This document shows, piece by piece, positions 7,808 to 17,109 of a stretch of 64,000 nt of DNA (position 1 is its first letter; the number at the start of each line of letters is the position of its first letter). Below the pieces are notes generated by a model, which saw only the letters and a list, made by a program, of their open reading frames with translations, did no database searches and was not told the DNA's origin. Source of the stretch: UMGS75 sp963648435 (GTDB lineage: Bacteria > Bacillota_I > Bacilli_A > ML615J-28 > CAG-313); the NCBI GenBank assembly GCA_963648435.1, contig CAVJDT010000004.1, positions 1 through 64,000 on the forward strand. The letters run 5' to 3'. A program made the translations under genes and the position numbers.

Positions 7808-10384
7808 ATGTATGAAAATATCGATAAAACCTTATATACGCCAATGATGCGTCAATACCTTGAAATTAAGGAACAATACCCAGATACGCTTGTCTTTTTT
7901 CGACTCGGTGATTTTTATGAAATGTTTTTCAATGATGCTTTAGTTGCAAGTCGGGAACTTGAAATTGTTTTAACTGGGCGAGATGCTGGAACTAATAATG
8001 AACGCGTACCAATGTGCGGAGTACCATATCACGCGGTTAATGGCTATATTGAAAAACTTAGTTCAAAAGGTTATAAAGTTGCAATTGTCGAACAACTTGA
8101 AGCTCCAACTGGCCAAAAAATCGTAAAAAGAGATATTGTTAAAATCGTAACCCCCGGAACTAATGTTGACTCAGAATATTTGGATGAAAAAAACAATAGT
8201 TATTTAGGTTGTCTTGATAAATTTGATGATAAATTTATTTTCAGTTATATTGAACTTTCAACAGGAGAAGCTAAAATTACTTCCTTTGATTCCCTTGATT
8301 TAGTGTATGGTGAAATCACCAAACTTGCCATTAAAGAAGTTGTAATGTCTGCTTCATTAAATAAAGTGATTGCACAAGTTCTTAATAAAAACTATGGTAT
8401 TTTAGTTTCATATAATGATGATTTAAGTATCGATGAATACTTAAAATCCCTTGTAAACTCCTTAAATGAAAATTACCTTAAATGTGCTAGTCGTCTCCTT
8501 CATTATGTTATTCAAACCCAAAAGCGAGTGTTAGTCCATTTAAAACCTTTTGAAGAATATTCATGTAAGGATTACTTGCGTTTAAATGAAAGTACAATCA
8601 GAAACCTTGAAATTGTTGAAACCAATAAAGGCAATCGCTTCAAAAATAATTTATTTGTGGTTTTAGACCATTGTTCAACGGCGATGGGTTCAAGATATTT
8701 AAAGAAGAATCTACTTTATCCTTTAGTTGATTTAAATAATATTAATGAACGCCTTGATATTATTGAAGAGTTACAAAAAAATTATCTTCATACAGCTGAT
8801 TTAAAAAAACAACTTCAAGAAATTTATGACTTAGAAAGAATTGTTGGAAGAATTAGTTATGGTAATCTTACCCCTAAGGATTTACTCCAACTTAGGGTTT
8901 CCCTTGGGGTATTACCAAACATTAAGGTAATCTTAAGCAAAATGAAAGGAAATGTGCTTAAAAATCGCGGTGAAAAAATTGAAGATTTTGAAGATTTGCA
9001 TAAAATTCTCTTTAAAGCCGTTGATGAAAATGCGGGGTTTAGCCTTAAAGATGGCGGCATAATTAAAAAAGGATATAGTGCTGAATTAGATAATATTCGA
9101 AACATTGAATCTACTAATAAAGATTATCTTTTGAATCTAGAATTAAGAGAAAGAGAAAAAACCGGAATTAAAACCTTAAAAGTAGGTTATAACCGTGTTT
9201 TTGGCTATTATATTGAAATTACTAAATCTTATTTAGACCAAGTAAAAGATGAATTTGGTTATATTCGTAAACAAACAACATCTAATTCTGAACGTTTTAT
9301 TACCCAAGAATTAAAAGAACGGGAAACTTTAATCTTAAGATCTAGTGAAATGGCCCTTGAACTTGAAGGAAAATTATTTAATGAACTTAGAGAAATGTGT
9401 AAAGGTCATACTGCGAAACTTCAAACTTTAGCCCTTCAAATTTCCGAAATTGATATGCTGATTTCATTAAGTGAAGTTGCAAAAAGTAATAATTATGTAA
9501 GGCCTTTGTTTTCGAGATATGATGAAATGCAAGTAATAGATGGAAGACATCCGGTAATTGAAGTGGTTAATAATAAGGAATTTGTTCCCAATGATTTAAT
9601 ATTATATAATGATGATAAAATTTTATTAATAACAGGGCCTAATATGAGTGGTAAGAGCACCTTTATGCGTCAAAATGCCTTAATTGTTATTATGGCTCAA
9701 ATTGGTTCATTTGTCCCCGCCAAAGAAGCTAAACTACCAATTTTTGATCAAATCTTTACAAGAATTGGTTCTAGTGACAATATTACAAGTGGTGAATCGA
9801 CCTTTATGGTGGAAATGCTTGAAGTTAATGATGCCATCAAAAATGCCACAGAACGAAGCCTAGTTATTTTTGATGAAGTTGGCCGTGGTACCGCAACCTT
9901 TGATGGAATGTCCTTAGCCCAAGCCATCATTGAATATTTCCATAATAATATCGGCTGTAAAACTTTATTTTCAACTCATTATCATGAACTTACAACCCTT
10001 GAACATAGCTTACCTTGGCTTAAAAATGTCCATGTTGAAGCAAAAGTAGGTAGTAATTTAGATGACCTTGTTTTTCTTCATAAGGTTGTTGATGGACCAA
10101 GTGATCAAAGTTATGGTATCAATGTAGCAAGTCTTGCGAAAATACCACTTGAAATAACCCTAAGAGCAAAAGATATACTTGAAAAATTAGAAAAGCAAGG
10201 AGAATATGATGAAAAAGTTTTATCCATTAATAATTATCAAAAACCCGTTATTATTGATAAAACTGATCCTAAATTAATTGAATTACGTGACTTAATTAAA
10301 AACACTGATGTTGATAATATGAAACCATTAGAGGCGTTAGTCTTTTTATCAAAACTCAAAGAAAAGGTGAATAGTGATGAATAA
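7808..10384 (+). CDS. mutS: DNA mismatch repair protein MutS
   Basis: An 858-aa mismatch-recognition ATPase. The N-terminal mismatch-binding domain carries FFRLGDFYEMF, the Phe-x-Glu motif that stacks on mispairs. The ABC ATPase near residue 610 has Walker A GPNMSGKST, signature STFMVEM, Walker B VIFDEVGRGT and the H-loop STHYHELT. ATG 7808 is chosen: RBS AAGGAAGTGA sits 6 bases upstream. The in-frame ATG at 7778 has no RBS and would lie at the start of the transcript. Overlaps mutL by 8 bases. Confidence 0.97.
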   Translation: MYENIDKTLYTPMMRQYLEIKEQYPDTLVFFRLGDFYEMFFNDALVASRELEIVLTGRDAGTNNERVPMCGVPYHAVNGYIEKLSSKGYKVAIVEQLEAPTGQKIVKRDIVKIVTPGTNVDSEYLDEKNNSYLGCLDKFDDKFIFSYIELSTGEAKITSFDSLDLVYGEITKLAIKEVVMSASLNKVIAQVLNKNYGILVSYNDDLSIDEYLKSLVNSLNENYLKCASRLLHYVIQTQKRVLVHLKPFEEYSCKDYLRLNESTIRNLEIVETNKGNRFKNNLFVVLDHCSTAMGSRYLKKNLLYPLVDLNNINERLDIIEELQKNYLHTADLKKQLQEIYDLERIVGRISYGNLTPKDLLQLRVSLGVLPNIKVILSKMKGNVLKNRGEKIEDFEDLHKILFKAVDENAGFSLKDGGIIKKGYSAELDNIRNIESTNKDYLLNLELREREKTGIKTLKVGYNRVFGYYIEITKSYLDQVKDEFGYIRKQTTSNSERFITQELKERETLILRSSEMALELEGKLFNELREMCKGHTAKLQTLALQISEIDMLISLSEVAKSNNYVRPLFSRYDEMQVIDGRHPVIEVVNNKEFVPNDLILYNDDKILLITGPNMSGKSTFMRQNALIVIMAQIGSFVPAKEAKLPIFDQIFTRIGSSDNITSGESTFMVEMLEVNDAIKNATERSLVIFDEVGRGTATFDGMSLAQAIIEYFHNNIGCKTLFSTHYHELTTLEHSLPWLKNVHVEAKVGSNLDDLVFLHKVVDGPSDQSYGINVASLAKIPLEITLRAKDILEKLEKQGEYDEKVLSINNYQKPVIIDKTDPKLIELRDLIKNTDVDNMKPLEALVFLSKLKEKVNSDE

Positions 10385-12188
10385 ACATCAAATTATTGAA
10401 CTTCCTGAAGAATTAAAAAACTTAATATCCGCAGGTGAAGTAGTTGAACGTCCCGCAAGCGTTGTTAAGGAATTAGTGGAAAATAGTATTGATGCCGAAG
10501 CAACAATTATCAAAATTGAACTAACTGATGGGGGCTTAAAGAAAATAACTGTTACCGATAATGGAATTGGCATGAATAAAGATGAAGTACCAATTGCTTT
10601 AAAACGAAATGCTACTAGTAAAATTAGAACAAGTGATGATTTATTTAGTATCTCCTCATTAGGCTTTAGGGGTGAGGCATTACCTTCGATTGCTAGTGTA
10701 TCACTTTTTAAAATTTCAACATCAACTAATGATCTTGATGGTTATTCATTTTTTTGTAAAAATGGAAAAATAGTTACGGAAAAACCTTGTGCCATGCCTA
10801 AGGGTACAAAAATAGAAGTCGAAGATTTATTTTATAATACTCCTGCTCGCTACAAACATTTAGGAAGTATCTCCCAAGAGGTTGCAAATATCACTTCATA
10901 TATTAATCGCATTGCTCTTGCTTATCCTGAGGTTTCCTTTATTTTAACTAACAATAATAAAACCCTAATGCAAACAGATGGAAAAAATAATATTCCATTA
11001 ATCATTAGTGAAACATTCGGCCATGATGTTGCTAGAAATTTAATTAGTTTTGAAGGCTCTAATGATTTATATCATCTTGATGGTTTTACAACTAGTAATG
11101 CCATTAACCGTTCTAATAAAAATGGAATTATCATCATAACCAATGGTAGAGTTATTAAGAACCAATCTTTGATTTATGCAATTACCGATGCATATCAAAC
11201 GATTATACCGATTGGTAAATATCCAATTACCGTTTTATATATAACTTGTGATTATGGCCTTGTAGATGTGAATATTCATCCTTCAAAACTTGAAATAAAA
11301 TTTACAGATGAATTTAGATTAAAACAATTAATTTCTCGGACAATTTATCAAGCTATTAATAAAAAAGAACTAATAACTGAACCAGTTCAAGAAAATAAAC
11401 TTACCGAAGCAAGTCTTAATTCAAATACAACTCTTCTAACAGCGTTTGAATTTAAAAAAGATGAAGAATTACCGACTGATGCTTTGTGGGATATGTTTGA
11501 AGAATATAATGAACAAAAAAATGAAGATTCAAATTCCATAAATAAAAATGTTAAGATTGACTATGAATCAGAATCTTTAATAAAAACTAAAGATATTGAA
11601 TTTTTCAAAAGTCTTAATTATATCGGTCAATTTAATAAAACTTATCTATTACTTGAAAATGATGATAATCTATACATAATTGACCAGCACGCAGCGATGG
11701 AAAGATGCATGTATGAAAAAATTAGAAATTCCTTAATTAGTGATACAAACAAACTAACCTATGAACTTTTAATTACTTTAAAGTTAGAATACAATGTTTC
11801 CATGATTGAACTAATAATGGAACAAAAAGAAGAACTTAAAAAAATGCATATAATTATCGAACCATTTGGAAATACAACTATCTTAGTACGGGAAGTGCCT
11901 AGTTGGATTAAAGAAAGTAATGCTGAAAACATGGTCCGTGACATTATTGAACATTTACTTACAAATCGCCATGTTAATAAGCAAATAATGCTTGATAGTC
12001 TTGCGAAAAAACTAAGCTGTAAAAAATCAATTAAAGCAAATATGGCTATAACTGATTTAGAAGTAAAAACTTTAATGGCTAACTTAGATAATTGTGAAAT
12101 GCCTTATACATGTCCTCATGGTAGACCAACCACAATTAAGTTTACTAAATATGAACTTGAAAAAATGTTTAAACGGGTGATGCCATGA
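10377..12188 (+). CDS. mutL: DNA mismatch repair protein MutL
   Basis: A 603-aa GHKL ATPase that links MutS to downstream repair. The N-terminal ATPase shows NSIDAEAT, DNGIGM and GFRGEALPSI. The C-terminal domain holds DQHAAMERCMYEK, the metal-binding endonuclease motif (DQHAxxER), and CPHGRPT, so this is a nicking MutL as in Bacillus. ATG 10377 is preferred over GTG 10374. The stop overlaps miaA's ATG (ATGA). Confidence 0.96.
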   Translation: MNKHQIIELPEELKNLISAGEVVERPASVVKELVENSIDAEATIIKIELTDGGLKKITVTDNGIGMNKDEVPIALKRNATSKIRTSDDLFSISSLGFRGEALPSIASVSLFKISTSTNDLDGYSFFCKNGKIVTEKPCAMPKGTKIEVEDLFYNTPARYKHLGSISQEVANITSYINRIALAYPEVSFILTNNNKTLMQTDGKNNIPLIISETFGHDVARNLISFEGSNDLYHLDGFTTSNAINRSNKNGIIIITNGRVIKNQSLIYAITDAYQTIIPIGKYPITVLYITCDYGLVDVNIHPSKLEIKFTDEFRLKQLISRTIYQAINKKELITEPVQENKLTEASLNSNTTLLTAFEFKKDEELPTDALWDMFEEYNEQKNEDSNSINKNVKIDYESESLIKTKDIEFFKSLNYIGQFNKTYLLLENDDNLYIIDQHAAMERCMYEKIRNSLISDTNKLTYELLITLKLEYNVSMIELIMEQKEELKKMHIIIEPFGNTTILVREVPSWIKESNAENMVRDIIEHLLTNRHVNKQIMLDSLAKKLSCKKSIKANMAITDLEVKTLMANLDNCEMPYTCPHGRPTTIKFTKYELEKMFKRVMP

Positions 12189-13084
12189 ATAAAGTTATAA
12201 TTATTACCGGTCCTACCGGAATAGGAAAAACCAAATTATCAATTGAAGTTGCCAAAAAATACCACACTGAAATTATCAATGGTGATGCTTATCAAGTCTA
12301 TAAAGATATGGATATTTTAACTTCAAAAATTACTGAAAATGAAAAACAAAAGATCCCCCATCATTTATTTGACATTAAAGAACCAACTGAGGAATACTCC
12401 GTAGCAGAATATCAACAAAATGTAAGAAACTTAATTTTGGATTTTGAAAATAGAAATTTAATTCCTCTTATTGTCGGAGGTAGTGGTTTATATTTAGATA
12501 GTGTTATTTATGATTATGATTTCAGTAAGATGGGAAGAAACCTTGATACAGAAACAAAATATCAAAATCTAACAAACGAAGAAGTGCACAAAATCCTTGA
12601 AGGTTTAAATAAAGAAGCTGCTTCTAAAATTCATATGAATAACCGAAAACGAGTATTAAGGGCAATTGAACTAGCAAATGATAATGCTTTAGTAACTACG
12701 TTCAATAATCGACTTTTATATGATCCGTTAATTATCTTTTTAAATGAAGACCGTGAAAAATTATACATGGCTCTAAATAATCGAGTTGATAAAATGTTAG
12801 AAGATGGTTTGATTGATGAAGTGAAAAAATTATCATCAATGTCTTTAAGCAAGACGGCTCAAAAAGCAATTGGCTATAAAGAGTTTATACCTTACATAAA
12901 TGATGAAAAAACTTTAAATGAATGTATTGAAGAAGTTAAAAAAAATACTAGACATTATGCAAAAAGACAAATTACTTGGTTTAAGAATAAACAAAATATT
13001 ATAGTTTTAGAAATTAACCGTGAAAATTTTCAAGAAACTATTGATAAAGCATTTGCCATCATTGATGATTTTTTAAAAAAATAA
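12185..13084 (+). CDS. miaA: tRNA dimethylallyltransferase
   Basis: A 299-aa enzyme that transfers a dimethylallyl group to N6 of A37 in tRNAs reading UNN codons. P-loop GPTGIGKTKLS lies at the N-terminus, followed by NGDAYQVYKDMDI (catalytic Asp region), the substrate motif VGGSGLYLDS, and a C-terminal QITWFKNK. Start ATG 12185 overlaps the mutL stop. mutS-mutL-miaA order is common in Bacillota. A terminator follows. Confidence 0.95.
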   Translation: MNKVIIITGPTGIGKTKLSIEVAKKYHTEIINGDAYQVYKDMDILTSKITENEKQKIPHHLFDIKEPTEEYSVAEYQQNVRNLILDFENRNLIPLIVGGSGLYLDSVIYDYDFSKMGRNLDTETKYQNLTNEEVHKILEGLNKEAASKIHMNNRKRVLRAIELANDNALVTTFNNRLLYDPLIIFLNEDREKLYMALNNRVDKMLEDGLIDEVKKLSSMSLSKTAQKAIGYKEFIPYINDEKTLNECIEEVKKNTRHYAKRQITWFKNKQNIIVLEINRENFQETIDKAFAIIDDFLKK

Positions 13085-13104
13085 AGTCCTTAAGGGGCTT
13101 TTTT
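13084..13104 (+). terminator. Terminator of mutS-mutL-miaA
   Basis: AAGTCC (13084-13089) pairs with GGGGCTT (13094-13100) across TTAA, then TTTTTT. Confidence 0.7.
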
Positions 13105-13237
13105 CATTAATAAGGAAATTCCAATTTATAAAAAAAGTATATAATTTAATTATAAAAATATTTATCATTTAAAAAAATAAATTATTAGTTTTTTTCTATT
13201 TATAAGGTATTATGAATATAATGTAATGGTGATTTAA

Positions 13238-14161
13238 ATGCGAAAAAAAGGATTATTACTATTATCGTTTATAGCCTATGGCTTATTAATAGCAGGAATA
13301 GTTAAAGTAAAAATATACAAATATGAAAATAGTATTTATACAATTAATTCTAAAGCAGTTTCTTTTTCAGTTGATGCATCAAGTGCCATTGTTTATAATG
13401 CAAGTAATAAGGAAATATTATATCAAAAGAATTGTCATGAAAAATTATTCCCCGCATCAATTACGAAAATTCTAACTTGTATAACAGCTCTTGAAAACTA
13501 TGAATTAGATGATTATGTTTATGTAACATCAGAAATGATTAATACCATTGGTTCTAAAATCTATTTAATGCCTGGAGATTATGTAAAAGTAGAAGACCTA
13601 TTACTTGGTTTAATGTTAAATTCGGGAAATGACGCGGCTAAAGTTCTTGCGATGCATTTATCAGGAAATGAAAGTGATTTTATTTCTTTAATGAATAAAC
13701 TTGCCAAAAAAATTGGCATGAATGATTCAACCTTTAATAATCCATCAGGTTTAGATAATGAAACACTTAATTATACAACAGCCTATGATATGGCCATCCT
13801 TACCGCTTATGCTATTAATAATCAAGAATTTCGAAAAATCTTTGGTACTAAAGCAAAAGTAATTGAACTAGAAAACCATTTTTTATATTTACATCACAAG
13901 CATAAATTAGTTCAGTATTATAGTTATGTTTTAGGTGGTAAAACTGGTTATACGGAAAAAGCCGGAAGAACCTTAGTTACTGTCTATAATCAGAATAATA
14001 TTGATTTGATTGTGGTTACTTTAAATGCCCATAATGATTGGGAAATTCATCAAAATTTTTATCATTTATTTTTAGAAAAGAAAGAAGAGCAGACTAATGT
14101 TTTAACTTTTTTCATTGTAAAACCCTTCCTAGAGCGTTTGAGAGGTAAAAAAGATGATTAA
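13238..14161 (+). CDS. dacB: D-alanyl-D-alanine carboxypeptidase, DacB-like (spore cortex)
   Basis: A 307-aa serine DD-carboxypeptidase anchored outside the membrane by an N-terminal hydrophobic segment (about 4-25). All three catalytic motifs are visible: SxxK in PASITKILT, SxN in NSGNDAA, and KTG in GGKTGYTEK. It trims the terminal D-Ala of peptidoglycan stem peptides. It heads a dacB-spmA-spmB operon exactly as in Bacillus subtilis, where DacB makes spore cortex. It is shorter than PBP5-type enzymes and lacks much of the C-terminal beta domain. Its last 14 or so codons fall in a dispersed repeat (14120-14143), so the natural C-terminus may have been replaced. A lone TATAAT lies at 13217-13222. 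Confidence 0.87.
   Translation: MRKKGLLLLSFIAYGLLIAGIVKVKIYKYENSIYTINSKAVSFSVDASSAIVYNASNKEILYQKNCHEKLFPASITKILTCITALENYELDDYVYVTSEMINTIGSKIYLMPGDYVKVEDLLLGLMLNSGNDAAKVLAMHLSGNESDFISLMNKLAKKIGMNDSTFNNPSGLDNETLNYTTAYDMAILTAYAINNQEFRKIFGTKAKVIELENHFLYLHHKHKLVQYYSYVLGGKTGYTEKAGRTLVTVYNQNNIDLIVVTLNAHNDWEIHQNFYHLFLEKKEEQTNVLTFFIVKPFLERLRGKKDD
14120..14143 (+). repeat. Half copy of the AGCGTTTGA repeat inside the end of dacB
   Basis: The first 21 bases here match 7684-7704 base for base (AAACCCTTCCTAG followed by AGCGTTTGA). The right arm TCAAACGCT is absent. The element encodes the residues KPFLERLRG of DacB and supplies GAGAGG, which may serve as the RBS of spmA. Confidence 0.7.
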
Positions 14162-14744
14162 TTATGTTTGGAGCGTTCTCTTAATTGTTGGTATCATTAT
14201 CAGTATCTTCACCGGAAAGATTAATGATATGGGAAATATTATTTTAAATTCTTCAAATGAAGCTTTTGAAATATTTTTTAATGTTGCCTTGATCATTCTT
14301 TTTTGGGGTGGTGTTTTCAATATTGCAATTGAAAGTGGACTAATTAAGAACTTAACTAAGTTTTTAAGGAAACCATTATTAAAACTTTATCCTGAACTTA
14401 AAGCAGATGATATTGCCTTAGAATATATTTGTTCTAATATTATTGCTAATCTTTTAGGCCTTGGTTCAGCCGCGACCCCTCTTGGTTTAAAGGCTTTTGA
14501 AGAATTACAAAAAATTAATCCTCACAAAGAAAAACCATCGCGCAGTATGGTTACGTTTATCATTATGAACGTTAGTTCTTTTACATTATTTCCAACTACA
14601 ATTCTTGGAATTAGAACTATGTATAAAGGAACAAATGATGTTTCTTTGTTAACTTTAATGATTATTGGAACATTAGTGTCTTCCCTTTCCGCAATTCTTT
14701 TAGACCGACTTGTATATTTAATTGATAGGAAAAAAGCCAAATGA
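14154..14744 (+). CDS. spmA: Spore maturation protein A
   Basis: A 196-aa membrane protein with several hydrophobic helices and a nucleoside-recognition (Gate) domain. In B. subtilis, SpmA and SpmB are needed for spore core dehydration and heat resistance. Family marks include LILFWGGVFNIAIESGL and the small-residue stretch NLLGLGSAATPLGLKA. It overlaps dacB by 8 bases and shares ATGA with spmB. Recognition comes from both the sequence and the dacB-spmA-spmB-rluB order. Confidence 0.9.
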   Translation: MINYVWSVLLIVGIIISIFTGKINDMGNIILNSSNEAFEIFFNVALIILFWGGVFNIAIESGLIKNLTKFLRKPLLKLYPELKADDIALEYICSNIIANLLGLGSAATPLGLKAFEELQKINPHKEKPSRSMVTFIIMNVSSFTLFPTTILGIRTMYKGTNDVSLLTLMIIGTLVSSLSAILLDRLVYLIDRKKAK

Positions 14745-15238
14745 TTATTATAGTTTTTTATATTTTATTTATTATCTTGTATGGACTATTTAAAAAGGTT
14801 AATACTTTTGATGCTTTTGGAAGAGGTATTGAAAATAATTTTTCAACTTTAAAAAACATTTTTCCAACAATTATGGTATTAATTATTGCTATAAACGTGT
14901 TCGTAAATAGTGGAATCGTCGAAATAATTAAGGATCTTTTCCCAAACACATTCTTCGCTCCTGAGCTTTTTTTGCAAGCATTTCTTCGCCCTATCTCACA
15001 TAGTTCGGCGCTTGTCATGATGATTAAGACCTTTGAAAACTATGGTGTTAACTCAATAACAGGTAAAATCGCCTCAATTTTACAAGGTTGTAATGATACC
15101 ACCATTTATATCATCGCTTTATACTTTGGAAGTATAAAAATGACTAAAATTGGAAAAACTTTGAAAATTGGACTGTTAAATGACCTTATAACGTTTATTT
15201 TCGTGTTTTTACTTTGCTATCTATTTTATTCCAAATAA
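14741..15238 (+). CDS. spmB: Spore maturation protein B
   Basis: A 165-aa polytopic membrane protein, partner of SpmA, with the same Gate fold. Typical SpmB features are the FPTIMVLIIAINVFVNSG helix, LRPISHSSALVM, and a Gly/Thr-containing NDTTIYIIALYFGS segment. Its ATG lies inside the spmA stop. No clear terminator follows, but rluB has its own promoter. Confidence 0.9.
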   Translation: MIIIVFYILFIILYGLFKKVNTFDAFGRGIENNFSTLKNIFPTIMVLIIAINVFVNSGIVEIIKDLFPNTFFAPELFLQAFLRPISHSSALVMMIKTFENYGVNSITGKIASILQGCNDTTIYIIALYFGSIKMTKIGKTLKIGLLNDLITFIFVFLLCYLFYSK

Positions 15239-15289
15239 AAATGCAAAAATACCCCCTAAATTAGTCTTAAATATATATTATTATTTTAA

Positions 15290-15318
15290 TTGCAAAAAAA
15301 TGTCAAATTTGGTATAAT
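15290..15318 (+). promoter_or_regulatory. Promoter of rluB
   Basis: TTGCAA (15290-15295), 17 bases, TATAAT (15313-15318). Confidence 0.85.
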
Positions 15319-15354
15319 ATAGTTAATAAAAATGATAATTTGAGGGAGGAAAAA

Positions 15355-16128
15355 ATGGAAAGGATACAAAAAAGAATTGCGGAAAGCGGTGTTTCTTCAA
15401 GGAGAAAAGCCGAAGAATTGATTCTAGAAGGTAGAGTCAAAGTTAATGGTGTAGTTGTTGATACTTTAGGAATGAAGGTTGGACCTAAAGATGAGATAAC
15501 TTTAGATGATGTTTTACTCGTAAGAGTTCAAAAATTATATTATGCAATGAACAAACCTCGAGGTATTATTTCAACATGTAATGATGAACATAACCGCACT
15601 ACGGTTATTGATATCTTACCAGAAGAACTTAAAAATGACCGTCTATTTCCGGTTGGTCGCCTCGACTATGATACTAAAGGCATTTTGTTATTAACTAATG
15701 ATGGTGACTTTATGAATCAAATGGTGGGTCCTAACAGTGGTATTCAAAAAGAATATTTAGTTAGAATTAAAGGTGTTATCAATAATGATGAATTGACAAA
15801 ACTTGAAAAAGGTGTTAAAATTAATGGACGAATGACACTTCCATCGATTGCAACAATTGAAAGCATTGATCGTAAAAACAATTCATCATTAGTTAGAATT
15901 ATCATCACTGAAGGCATGTATCATCAAATTAAAGAAATGTTTATGGCGATTGGTCATGAAGTTAAACGACTAACGAGAGTTAGATTTGGTAATATTGTAA
16001 TTGATGACTTACAAGAAGGTGAAGTTCGAAGTTTAACTATTCATGAAGTTAAAAAACTTTATGATCTAGCAAAACGAAGTAAAGTTATCAAGAAGGAGCG
16101 TTTGGACAAAGTCCGAATATATCACTAA
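15355..16128 (+). CDS. rluB: 23S rRNA pseudouridine synthase, RluB family
   Basis: A 257-aa enzyme that isomerises a uridine in 23S rRNA. An N-terminal S4 RNA-binding domain (about 1-60, RIAESGVSSRRKAEELI) precedes the catalytic RsuA-type domain with PVGRLDYDTKGILLLTNDG, whose Asp is the nucleophile. ATG 15355 is chosen because GGGAGG lies 5-6 bases upstream; a longer TTG start would cover that RBS. rluB after spmB is the order in B. subtilis. Stop and next start share TAATG. Confidence 0.94.
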   Translation: MERIQKRIAESGVSSRRKAEELILEGRVKVNGVVVDTLGMKVGPKDEITLDDVLLVRVQKLYYAMNKPRGIISTCNDEHNRTTVIDILPEELKNDRLFPVGRLDYDTKGILLLTNDGDFMNQMVGPNSGIQKEYLVRIKGVINNDELTKLEKGVKINGRMTLPSIATIESIDRKNNSSLVRIIITEGMYHQIKEMFMAIGHEVKRLTRVRFGNIVIDDLQEGEVRSLTIHEVKKLYDLAKRSKVIKKERLDKVRIYH

Positions 16129-17024
16129 TGTATTTAAATAATTTTGTTGAATTTGAACTTAAAATTATGGAATGGTTTAACCATTTAGGAAACAAATTTT
16201 TGGATATTTTCTTTTACTTAATAAGCGAACTAGGAGGTCCCATCATTATTATTGCATTAGTCGGAATAGTATATTGGTGTTTTAATAAGGAAAAAGGAGA
16301 AAAGCTAGCCTATGCAATCATTACTTCAGTTTGTCTAAATGGTGTCTTAAAAAGTTTTATAAATAGAAAAAGACCATTTGAGTATAATGAAAATTTACGT
16401 AGATTAAAAGATTCACCACTTTCTGATGGGGCAACGGGAACTAGCTTTCCAAGTGGACATTCTCAAAATGCTGGTTCAATTTATACATCAATTACTTTAA
16501 TGAATAAGAAGAAGTGGGTTAAAAGCGTTTGTATTATTTTAATCGTACTAATACCTTTTTCACGCCTTTACTTAGGGGTTCATTTTCCTAGTGATGTAGT
16601 TGTTGGACTTATATTAGGCATACTGGTTGCGATTTGTTCATTTTTTTTACTTAATAAATTTGAAAAGTATAAAATGATAATTTACCTTGTAACTATCTTT
16701 ATCTTTACACCCTTTATTTGTTTACCAATTGCCGAACATGATTTTGCTCAAGGGTATGGTCTTTTGATTGGGTTTACCGCCGGAGTATTTGTTGAAAATA
16801 AATGGATAAATTTTAAAAGAGCCACATCACCACTAAGAAAAATCATTCGATTGCTTGTTGGTATTTTTATGGTTGGAAGCTGCTTTTTGTTAACAAGGCT
16901 TATTCCTCAAAATATTAGACATATTAAAATAATTACCATTATTATTTATGGCCTAATATCATTTGTAGCTATTGGAATTGTTCCCATCACATTTAGGAGC
17001 GATAAACATCCTCAGCGAATTTAA
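16128..17024 (+). CDS. PAP2-family membrane phosphatase
   Basis: A 298-aa polytopic protein with the three acid-phosphatase signatures: KSFINRKRP (motif 1), SFPSGHSQ (motif 2, catalytic His), and SRLYLGVHFPSDV (motif 3, nucleophile His). Several hydrophobic helices surround and follow them, including an extra C-terminal set. Such enzymes dephosphorylate undecaprenyl diphosphate or phosphatidylglycerol phosphate on the outer face of the membrane. The substrate cannot be told from sequence. It overlaps rluB by one base, so the two are co-transcribed. Confidence 0.9.
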   Translation: MYLNNFVEFELKIMEWFNHLGNKFLDIFFYLISELGGPIIIIALVGIVYWCFNKEKGEKLAYAIITSVCLNGVLKSFINRKRPFEYNENLRRLKDSPLSDGATGTSFPSGHSQNAGSIYTSITLMNKKKWVKSVCIILIVLIPFSRLYLGVHFPSDVVVGLILGILVAICSFFLLNKFEKYKMIIYLVTIFIFTPFICLPIAEHDFAQGYGLLIGFTAGVFVENKWINFKRATSPLRKIIRLLVGIFMVGSCFLLTRLIPQNIRHIKIITIIIYGLISFVAIGIVPITFRSDKHPQRI

Positions 17025-17065
17025 AGCAGATAGTGCCAAGTTAAAGCATTGTTTGCTTTTTTTCC

Positions 17066-17094
17066 TTGCATTTTTTGTTAATTTTAGGTATAAT
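17066..17094 (+). promoter_or_regulatory. Promoter of the winged-helix gene
   Basis: TTGCAT (17066-17071), 17 bases, TATAAT (17089-17094). The start codon follows only 16 bases after the -10, so the leader is almost nothing but the RBS GGTGAT. Confidence 0.8.
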
Positions 17095-17109
17095 AATAAT
17101 GGTGATTTT

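Noticed and set aside
16972..17109. N-terminal extension of the winged-helix protein
   Set aside because: It would cover its own promoter (17066-17094) and the end of the PAP2 gene; GGTGAT before 17110 gives the real start.
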